Positions 29,148 through 35,906 of a stretch of 64,000 nucleotides of DNA are shown in pieces; the stretch's first letter is position 1; every line of letters starts with the position of its first letter. Below the pieces are notes generated by a model. That model saw only the letters and a list, made by a program, of their open reading frames with translations. It was not told where the DNA came from and ran no database searches. The stretch lies in the NCBI RefSeq assembly GCF_000522985.1, contig NZ_CP007128.1, positions 2,712,220-2,776,219 of the forward strand, given 5' to 3'. The DNA comes from Gemmatirosa kalamazoonensis (GTDB lineage: Bacteria; Gemmatimonadota; Gemmatimonadetes; Gemmatimonadales; Gemmatimonadaceae). A program made the translations under genes and the position numbers.

Positions 29148-29153
29148 TAAGCT
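29148..29153 (+). promoter_or_regulatory. -10-like TAAGCT box before the GTG at 29162
   Basis: TAAGCT lies 8 bases upstream of the start codon, with no Shine-Dalgarno between them. This is the same arrangement as at 8953 and 56481, and the gene is a leaderless candidate. Confidence 0.45.
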
Positions 29154-29161
29154 TCGCACCC

Positions 29162-29623
29162 GTGAGCCGAGACGACACACTGCACACCGGACTGCGCGTG
29201 GCGGGGCTGGGGGCGGCGGCGACGACGGGCGCGCTGATCGGGTTCGGGGTGCGGCGCGGCGCACCGGTCGCCGTGCTCTCCGCGGCCGGCGACCGCCTTC
29301 GTGGGCTGCCGGCGTTCGTCGCGCCCGACCGCAGCCTGGGGCCGAGCGCCCTGTTGGGCCTCGCGCATCATCTCGCGCTCGTCATCGGCTGGGCGCTGCT
29401 GTTCGCGCTCGTCGCGGTGCCGATGCGCGGACCGCGTCGCGGTGCCGCCCGCGCGGTGCTCGCGGCGCTCGTCGCCACGGTGGCGGTGACCGCCGACGCG
29501 CTCCTGCCGTCATGGCTGTGTCTCAGCGCCGGCGTGGCGTCGGCGCCACAGCGTGCGCTGCTCGCGCTCGCGCTCGCGGCTTCGCTCCTCGCGGGAATGC
29601 CACTTGCCCAACAGAGCGAGTGA
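29162..29623 (+). CDS. Small membrane protein of unknown function
   Basis: This 153-residue protein starts at GTG 29162. It has about four hydrophobic segments (roughly residues 10-28, 60-85, 93-110 and 125-145), with Arg-rich connecting loops. I recognise no family. It diverges from the DUF1800 gene with a 64-base gap, stands alone, and may be leaderless. Confidence 0.6.
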   Translation: MSRDDTLHTGLRVAGLGAAATTGALIGFGVRRGAPVAVLSAAGDRLRGLPAFVAPDRSLGPSALLGLAHHLALVIGWALLFALVAVPMRGPRRGAARAVLAALVATVAVTADALLPSWLCLSAGVASAPQRALLALALAASLLAGMPLAQQSE

Positions 29624-29688
29624 GGGGCCGGGAATTTCCGCATCCGGCGAGTGATCGACACAGACGAACGTGACGGTTCGTAGGGGGT

Positions 29689-29714
29689 ACGGGTCATACA
29701 TGTAAGGGACCCGT
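29689..29714. promoter_or_regulatory. Inverted repeat ACGGGTC/GACCCGT
   Basis: ACGGGTC (29689-29695) and GACCCGT (29708-29714) flank an AT-richer 12-base centre (atacatgtaagg). It lies between two plus-strand unknown genes. It could end the first transcript or be an operator for the second. The CATACAT core could be a -10 element. Confidence 0.35.
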
Positions 29715-29868
29715 CACGCGGTCGGCACGAGTCGGTGACGTCGCTTGTCGGTCGGGCCGCGCGGTGGCGAGCGTGAGGTGCGTCACCGTTCGGGCCGACG
29801 AAGACGATCGGAGACCGGCGGCGGTCGCGTATGGGTGAAGAGACGACATGCTCCTAACCGGAGGACTC

Positions 29869-30447
29869 ATGGATTTCCTGGTATTGCTGGAGGAAGTCGC
29901 CGATCGCGCTCCGCCGTCGCCGCCGTTGGACGCGGTGCACGCGCCCGAGGGCGCGCCGCTCGCGCACGTGAACTCGGTGCCGTCGGCGTCGCCGTTCGAC
30001 GCCGCGCCGCGCGAGGTCGTCACGCTGTACGGGGCGGTCGACGCGCAGGCGCTCGCGCTCGCGCTGGCGGCCGCGTTCGAGGGGCGCCGCGTCGGCGGCG
30101 AGTCGGTCGGCACGATCCGCCACCTCGGCGTGTGGGCCGAGCGCGGTGCGGTCGGCGACGCGGCGTGGCGTGACCGGACGACCGGTCAGCTCATGACGCA
30201 GGATGTCGAGATCCCGTATCTCACGCTGTCCGAGACGGCGCGTCAGCTCCTCGCGGAGTGCGGCTCGCTCATCGGCCAGATGGTCGCGGGACTGTCCATG
30301 CCGGACTGGCCCGAGGGCGTCCGGCGCGCCATCAACTTCTCACTCGGCTACCCCGATCTCGCGCCCGCCACTCCCGGCGGCGTGGGCGCGGACGCGCTGC
30401 TCGATTCGCTGCGCGAAGCCGACGGGTACGACGTGGAGGGCGACTAG
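29869..30447 (+). CDS. Protein of unknown function
   Basis: This is a 192-residue protein. The ATG at 29869 is preferred to the one at 29848 because GGAGG lies 6 bases before it. There is no signal peptide. It is acidic, with an Ala/Pro-rich first third, a central RHLGVWAERGAVG segment and a helical C-terminus LLAECGSLIGQMVAGLSMPDWPEG. I recognise no domain. A very long hairpin follows the stop codon. Base composition is like its neighbours, so there is no sign of transfer. Confidence 0.55.
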   Translation: MDFLVLLEEVADRAPPSPPLDAVHAPEGAPLAHVNSVPSASPFDAAPREVVTLYGAVDAQALALALAAAFEGRRVGGESVGTIRHLGVWAERGAVGDAAWRDRTTGQLMTQDVEIPYLTLSETARQLLAECGSLIGQMVAGLSMPDWPEGVRRAINFSLGYPDLAPATPGGVGADALLDSLREADGYDVEGD

Positions 30448-30479
30448 CGAACTCTGACTAGTCCGAACTGAACGAGCTC

Positions 30480-30572
30480 AGCGCAGAGCGTGGAGCGCAG
30501 AGCGCGGAGAGGGGCTCCGAGAGCTGAATTCTCGGGGCCCCTCTCCGCGCTCTGCGCTCCACGCTCTGCGCT
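30480..30572. terminator. 36-bp perfect word-repeat hairpin
   Basis: Arm 30480-30515 (words gcgcagagcg, tggagcgcagagcg) is exactly complementary to 30537-30572, and the inner CCGAGA/TCTCGG adds six more pairs. It lies between two co-directional genes and probably terminates the upstream transcript. It is the longest perfect stem in the window. Confidence 0.65.
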
Positions 30573-30578
30573 TTCCCC

Positions 30579-30602
30579 TTGACGCTCCCGAACCCGGGAG
30601 CG
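30579..30602 (+). promoter_or_regulatory. TTGACG with adjoining 8-bp palindrome upstream of the EF-G-like gene
   Basis: TTGACG (30579-30584) is a good -35 element. CGCTCCCG-aacc-CGGGAGCG (30583-30602) overlaps it and fills the spacer. No matching -10 is clear. This could be a promoter with an operator, or the last hairpin of the terminator region. Confidence 0.35.
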
Positions 30603-30660
30603 ACGCTCAAAGGGAACACCCTCGGCACGTCACCCCGCGGTGAGGAGCAAGGAGCACACG

Positions 30661-32772
30661 ATGAAAGCCTACGCGAGTGCGGACATCAGAAACGTCGCTG
30701 TAGTCGGCCATGGCGCGAGCGGGAAGACCTCTCTCGTCGACGCCATGGCCTGGGCAGCGGGATCGAGCAAGCGACACGGCTCGGTCAAGGACGGTACGAG
30801 CCTCACCGACTTCACGCCAGAGGAGACGGAGCGCGGGTTCTCGATCACCCTCGGCTGCGCGTACGCCGAGTGGGAGGGCTGCAAGATCAATCTGCTCGAC
30901 ACCCCGGGATACCTCGACTTCCAGGGCGACGCGATCGCGGGACTCGCCGCGGCCGACGGCGCCCTGGTCGTCGTTTCGGCGACGTCCGGCGTCGAGGTGG
31001 GCACCGAGAAGATGTTCCACGAGGCGCTCCGCCGCAGCGACCCGGTGCTGTTCGTCGTCTCCATGATGGACAAGGAGCACGCGAACTTCGACACCATCTA
31101 TCGTCAGATCAAGGAGCGGCTCACGTCGAAGGTCATCCCCGTCGAGGTGCCGCTCGGCGAGGGCGTCGGCTTCCGCGGCGTGATGAACCTCTTCACGCAG
31201 AAAGCCTACGTCTACAAGCAGGGCACGAAGAGCGGCGAGTACGACGAGATCGACATCCCCGCCGACGCGCAGCCGCGCTTCGACCAGTACCGGCAGGAGC
31301 TCATCGAGGCCATCAGCGCCACCGACGACACGCTGCTCGAGCGCTACCTCGAGGGGGTCGAGATCGGGCGCGACGAGGCGATCGCCGGCATGAAGGAGGC
31401 GATGAAGCGCGAGGACCTCTTTCCGCTGTTCGCCGTCTCCAGCGACAGCATGATCGGCGTGCGCGCGCTCCTCACCGAGATCGTGCAGCTCATGCCCTCG
31501 GCGTTCGAGATGGAGGAGATCCACGCGTTCAAGGGCGCCGAGGGGAACAAGACCGTCGAGATCCACGCGCAGGACGACGCGCCGTTCGCCGCGCTGGTGT
31601 TCAAGACCCACGCCGAGCCGCACGTCGGCGACGTGTCGTACTTCCGCATCCTCTCCGGCAGCGTGGTGACCGGACAGGAGGTGTTCAACGCGACGCGCGA
31701 CGTCGTCGAGAAGCTGAATCACCTCGCGATCCCGTGCGGCAAGGAGCGCGTGGAGGTCGACCGGCTGCACGCCGGCGACATCGGGTGCGTCGCGAAGCTG
31801 CGCAACACGCACACGAACGACACGCTGTCGACGAAGGAGCACCCCGTTAGGCTCCCCCAGATCGACTTCCCGGAGCCGATCGTGCACTTCGCCGTGCACG
31901 CCACGTCGCGCGAGGCCGAGGAGAAGCTGCAGCAGGGGCTGCACCGGCTGCACGACGAGGATCCCACGTTCAGCGTGCAGTACGTGCCGGACACGCGCGA
32001 GACGGTCGTCGGCGGCATGGGCGAGCGGCACCTCGACGTGCAGCTCGCGCGGCTCAAGCGGAAGTACACCGCCACCGGCGAGCTGACGAAGCCGAAGATC
32101 GCCTACCGCGAGACGATCACGTCGAGCGACAAGGGCCAGGGGCGCCACAAGAAGCAGACGGGCGGCAAGGGACAGTTCGGCGACTGCTGGATCAAGATGG
32201 CGCCGCTGCCGCGCGGCGAGGGCTACCTGTTCGCCGACGAGATCGTCGGCGGATCCATCCCGTCCAAGTTCATCCCCGCGGTCGACAAAGGTGTGCAGGA
32301 AGCGTCCGCGCGCGGCGTGCTCGCCGGCTTCCCGCTCGTCGACTTCCGCGTGGAGCTCTACGACGGCTCGTACCACTCGGTGGACTCCAGCGAGCAGGCG
32401 TTCAAGATGGCGGGCATCCTCGCCTTCCGGACGGTGGCGCAGAAGTGCCGCCCGGTGCTGCTCGAGCCGCTCGACCAGATCGAGGTCACGACGCCCGACG
32501 CGTTCCTCGGCGACGTCATGGGCGACCTCTCCGGCCGTCGCGGCCAGATCCTCGGCACCGACTCCGCGTCGGACGGACGCGGCACGACGGTGCGCGCGAT
32601 CGTGCCGCAGGCCGAGCTGCACCTCTACGCGACGAACCTGCACTCGCTCACGCACGGTCACGCCACCTTCGCACGGCGCTTCCACGGCTACGAGCAGATG
32701 CCGCCCGACGCCGCGCAGAAGGTGATCACGGACCACGCGAAGGAGCGCGAGGAGGCGCTCGCCGAGGCATGA
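30661..32772 (+). CDS. EF-G-like translational GTPase (EF-G2 type)
   Basis: This 703-residue protein has the full EF-G layout: G domain, domain II, and III to V ending near the YEQMPPDAAQ segment. A Shine-Dalgarno AAGGAG precedes the ATG at 30661. The nucleotide motifs are unusual: G1 reads GHGASGKTS (residues 16-24) instead of AHIDAGKTT, the switch region is TPEETERGFSI, G3 is DTPGY, and the G4 position reads SMMDKE instead of NKMD. These changes are typical of the second EF-G paralogue (EF-G2), whose role in translocation is uncertain. Its stop overlaps the next start (ATGA). The canonical fusA must lie elsewhere. Confidence 0.85.
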   Translation: MKAYASADIRNVAVVGHGASGKTSLVDAMAWAAGSSKRHGSVKDGTSLTDFTPEETERGFSITLGCAYAEWEGCKINLLDTPGYLDFQGDAIAGLAAADGALVVVSATSGVEVGTEKMFHEALRRSDPVLFVVSMMDKEHANFDTIYRQIKERLTSKVIPVEVPLGEGVGFRGVMNLFTQKAYVYKQGTKSGEYDEIDIPADAQPRFDQYRQELIEAISATDDTLLERYLEGVEIGRDEAIAGMKEAMKREDLFPLFAVSSDSMIGVRALLTEIVQLMPSAFEMEEIHAFKGAEGNKTVEIHAQDDAPFAALVFKTHAEPHVGDVSYFRILSGSVVTGQEVFNATRDVVEKLNHLAIPCGKERVEVDRLHAGDIGCVAKLRNTHTNDTLSTKEHPVRLPQIDFPEPIVHFAVHATSREAEEKLQQGLHRLHDEDPTFSVQYVPDTRETVVGGMGERHLDVQLARLKRKYTATGELTKPKIAYRETITSSDKGQGRHKKQTGGKGQFGDCWIKMAPLPRGEGYLFADEIVGGSIPSKFIPAVDKGVQEASARGVLAGFPLVDFRVELYDGSYHSVDSSEQAFKMAGILAFRTVAQKCRPVLLEPLDQIEVTTPDAFLGDVMGDLSGRRGQILGTDSASDGRGTTVRAIVPQAELHLYATNLHSLTHGHATFARRFHGYEQMPPDAAQKVITDHAKEREEALAEA

Positions 32773-33599
32773 TCCGGGCTGCGTGGCTGCGTCGCTGCGT
32801 GGCTGCGTCGAGCTGCGTCCCCGCGCTCGCGCTCACGCAGCCACGCAGCGACGCAGCCGCGAAGGCGCAGTCGGTGCTGCGCGGCAACGTCGCCGCCGAT
32901 CCCGGGGACTCGCCGCTCGCCGGCGTGGAGGTGCTCGTGCCGGCGCTCGAGCGCAGCGCGCGCAGCGACAGCGCGGGCGACTTCGTGCTCGCCGGCCTCC
33001 CCGCCGGCCGCCACCGCGTGGTGCTGCGCAAGGTCGGCTACGGCTCCGCGATGTTCGACGTCACGGCGACGGGGAGCGACACGCTGCAGCGCGACGTGGC
33101 GCTCGTGCGGGCGGCGCAGGTGCTCGCCGCGGTCGACGTGAAGACGCCGGTCACGCCGGCGCGGCTCGCCGAGTTCGAGCGGCGGCGCGCCGCCGGCATC
33201 GGGCACTTCCTCACGACCGATGTGTTCGACGCCGACCCGGAGCGGACGCTCGCCTCGTTTCTCGTCGGGCGCGTCGCGGGGATCAACATCAAGCAGTACG
33301 CGCTCACCGGTGCGCTGCTCGTCGCCGGCGGGCGCGGCGAGGGCTCCGTGCTCGGCGTGGGCGCCACGCGCGCCGAGCCGTTCGACCCGAAGAGCCCCGT
33401 CGCCTGCTGGGCGAACGTCTACCTGAACGGCGTGAAGATCTACGCGACCGGCAGCCAGCAGACGGTGCCCAGCGTCGCGGCGTACTACGGCCGCGACGTC
33501 GCCGCGGTGGAGTACTACGCCGGCGGCGCGACGACCCCGCCGGAGTTCGGCGGCACGAGCGGGTCGTGCGGCACGCTGCTCATCTGGACGCGACGTTGA
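32769..33599 (+). CDS. Carboxypeptidase-regulatory-like exported protein with plug-like region
   Basis: This is a 276-residue product; the ATG at 32769 overlaps the stop of the EF-G-like gene. The first ~35 residues would act as a signal peptide but are encoded by a word-repeat hairpin (32785-32858), so the true start is uncertain. The middle matches carboxypeptidase regulatory-like beta-sandwiches (SPLAGVEVLVPALERSARS, then FVLAGLPAGRHRVVLRKVGY). The rest (DPERTLASFLVGRVAGINI to the end) resembles the plug domain of TonB-dependent receptors. It has no barrel. Such short proteins are common in Bacteroidota- and Gemmatimonadota-like genomes; function unknown. It is coupled to the next gene through TTGA. 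Confidence 0.65.
   Translation: MIRAAWLRRCVAASSCVPALALTQPRSDAAAKAQSVLRGNVAADPGDSPLAGVEVLVPALERSARSDSAGDFVLAGLPAGRHRVVLRKVGYGSAMFDVTATGSDTLQRDVALVRAAQVLAAVDVKTPVTPARLAEFERRRAAGIGHFLTTDVFDADPERTLASFLVGRVAGINIKQYALTGALLVAGGRGEGSVLGVGATRAEPFDPKSPVACWANVYLNGVKIYATGSQQTVPSVAAYYGRDVAAVEYYAGGATTPPEFGGTSGSCGTLLIWTRR
32785..32858. repeat. Word-repeat hairpin overlapping a gene start
   Basis: Arm 32785-32808 (words ggctgcgtcgct, gcgtggctgcgt) is exactly complementary to 32835-32858: 24 pairs. It has the same architecture as the intergenic hairpins but lies just after the EF-G-like stop and inside the first codons of the next gene. Confidence 0.6.
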
Positions 33600-35902
33600 G
33601 CGCGGTCGCGCGCGCCGCGCTCCTCGCCCTCCTCGCCCTCGCCTGCGCCCCGCGCGATCGGACGGCGGCCTCCGCGCCTAACGCGCCCGCCGTCGACGGA
33701 ACGCGACGCATGGCGGACACGCTCGCCGCCATCGCCGCGCGCGCGCGCACGAGCTCGGAGCCGAACCCGTTCCTCAACCGCGAGCGCGTCGCGTCGCTGC
33801 GCGGCCTCATCGCGTTCCGCACCGGGCGCGAGACGTTCAGCTACCGCAACTGGATCGCCGACGAGCTGCTGAAGGCGGGGCAGACGCGCGAGGCGATCGA
33901 CGAGATCAAGGCGCTGCTGCGCGACGCCGGCGAGACCGAGGACAGCGTCACCGCGTGGCGCAAGCCGGTGTTCGACCTCCTCGCGATCGCGAACCTGCGA
34001 CTCGGCGAGCAGGAGAACTGCCTCGCCAACCCCTCGGCGAACGTGTGCATCCTGCCGCTCGACGGCACGGCGCGCCACACGAAGCAGGACGGCACGCGCG
34101 AGGCGATCCGGCGCTACACGCAGATCCTGCATTACTTTCCCGACGACTACGGATCGCGCTACCTGCTGAACCTCGCGTGGCTCGCCGTCGGCGGCTATCC
34201 CGACAGCGTGCCGCCGCGCTTCCGCGTCCCGGGCCTCGCGCCGAGGCCTAACGACCCGTTCCCACGCTTTCCGAACGTCGCGCCCGCCGTCGGCCTCGCG
34301 GTCACCGGGCTCGCCGGTGGGCTCAGCATCGACGACTTCGACGGCGACGGCCTGCTCGACGTGTTCACGACGTCGTGGGGGCCTAACGATCCGGTGCACC
34401 TGTTCATCGCCGACGGGCGCGGCGGCTACGTCGACCGCGCCGCGGCGGCGGGGCTGAAAGGGATCGTCGGTGGGCTGAACACCGTGCACGCCGACTACGA
34501 CAACGACGGCGACGTCGACATCCTCGTGCTGCGCGGCGCGTGGCTCGGCGAGGACGGGAGGTATCCGCCGTCGCTGCTGCGCAACCGCGGTGACGGGACG
34601 TTCGAGGACGTCACGTTCGCCGCGGGGCTCGCGTCGTTCCACCCGTCGCAGACGGCCGCGTGGGCCGACTTCGATCGCGACGGGTGGCTCGACCTGTTCG
34701 TCGGCGCGGAGTCGGGCGTGCGGACCGGCGGGCCGTCGCACCGCTCGGAGCTGTACCGGAACAACCACGACGGCACGTTCACCGAGGTGTCGCACAAGGT
34801 CGGCATCGACCTCGACGACTTCGTGAAGGGCGCCGTGTGGGGCGACGTGAACAACGACGGCCTCCCCGACCTGTTCGTCTCGGTGTTCCTCGGGCCGAAC
34901 CGACTCTACGTGAACCGCGGCGGCCGGTCGATCGACACCTGGCGGTTCGAGGAGCAGGCCGCCGTCGCCGGCGTGCAGCGGCCGATCCAGTCGTTCCCCA
35001 CCTGGTTCTTCGACTACGACAACGACGGCTGGGACGACCTGCTCGTGCTGAGCTACGATCTCCGCACGCCGCTGCACGACATGGTCGCGCGCGAGATGCT
35101 CGGGAAGCCGCTCGTCGCCGTGCAGGCGGACGGCCGCACGGTGCCGTTCGAGCCGTCGCGCCTGTACCACAACCGCGGCGACGGCACGTTCGAGGACGTG
35201 ACGCGCGCGGCGGGGCTCGAGGACAAGGTGATGTTCGCGATGGGCAGCAACTTCGGGGACCTCGACAACGATGGATGGCTCGACTTCTACGTCGGCACGG
35301 GAAACCCCGACCTGCGGTCCGTCGTGCCTAACAGAATGTTCCACAACGTGGCCGGGCGACGGTTCGAGGAGGTGTCGCTCCCCGGCGGCTTCGCGCACAT
35401 CCAGAAGGGGCACCCGACCGCGTTCGCCGACCTCGATCGCGACGGCGACGAGGACGTGTTCATGGTGATCGGCGGCGCGTACCAGGGCGACACGGCGACG
35501 AGCGTGCTGTTCGAGAACCCCGGCTGGCCGAAGAACGCGTGGATCACGCTCTCGCTCGAGGGACGCGCGGCGAATCGCTCGGCGATCGGCGCGCGCGTCG
35601 AGGTCGTCGCCGTCGACGCGAAGGGCGCCACGCGTACCGTGCGGCGCACCGTCGGCACCGGCGGATCGTTCGGCTCCGGGAGCCTGCAACTGCACGTCGG
35701 TCTCGGCCCCGCGACGGCGGTGCGCACGGTGCGCGTCGTGTGGCCCGACGCCGCGCGCACCACCACCACCTACGAGAACCTCGCCGTCGACCGCGCGTAC
35801 CACATCGTGCAGGGCACGGCACCGGTGGCGCTCGATCGTCCGCCGGTGCCGTTCCGCGAGGCCGCGCTCGGCGCGCCGGTGGGCGCGCACGCGCACCCGT
35901 AG
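33596..35902 (+). CDS. FG-GAP/VCBS-repeat lipoprotein with ASPIC/UnbV C-terminus (CRTAC1-like)
   Basis: This 768-residue protein starts at TTG 33596, overlapping the preceding stop (TTGA), with a lipoprotein signal ending LALAC (Cys17). The first ~200 residues are helical and TPR-like (REAIDEIKALLRDAG, EAIRRYTQILHYFP). At least five FG-GAP/VCBS beta-propeller repeats follow, each with a Ca2+-binding loop such as DFDGDGLLD, DYDNDGDVD, DFDRDGWLD, DVNNDGLPD or DLDNDGWLD. The C-terminal ASPIC/UnbV-like region reads VRVVWPDAARTTTTYENL. These are extracellular adhesion or scaffold modules. It ends the three-gene EF-G-like operon, a surprising mixture of a GTPase and exported proteins. Confidence 0.88.
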   Translation: MSAVARAALLALLALACAPRDRTAASAPNAPAVDGTRRMADTLAAIAARARTSSEPNPFLNRERVASLRGLIAFRTGRETFSYRNWIADELLKAGQTREAIDEIKALLRDAGETEDSVTAWRKPVFDLLAIANLRLGEQENCLANPSANVCILPLDGTARHTKQDGTREAIRRYTQILHYFPDDYGSRYLLNLAWLAVGGYPDSVPPRFRVPGLAPRPNDPFPRFPNVAPAVGLAVTGLAGGLSIDDFDGDGLLDVFTTSWGPNDPVHLFIADGRGGYVDRAAAAGLKGIVGGLNTVHADYDNDGDVDILVLRGAWLGEDGRYPPSLLRNRGDGTFEDVTFAAGLASFHPSQTAAWADFDRDGWLDLFVGAESGVRTGGPSHRSELYRNNHDGTFTEVSHKVGIDLDDFVKGAVWGDVNNDGLPDLFVSVFLGPNRLYVNRGGRSIDTWRFEEQAAVAGVQRPIQSFPTWFFDYDNDGWDDLLVLSYDLRTPLHDMVAREMLGKPLVAVQADGRTVPFEPSRLYHNRGDGTFEDVTRAAGLEDKVMFAMGSNFGDLDNDGWLDFYVGTGNPDLRSVVPNRMFHNVAGRRFEEVSLPGGFAHIQKGHPTAFADLDRDGDEDVFMVIGGAYQGDTATSVLFENPGWPKNAWITLSLEGRAANRSAIGARVEVVAVDAKGATRTVRRTVGTGGSFGSGSLQLHVGLGPATAVRTVRVVWPDAARTTTTYENLAVDRAYHIVQGTAPVALDRPPVPFREAALGAPVGAHAHP

Positions 35903-35906
35903 ACGG

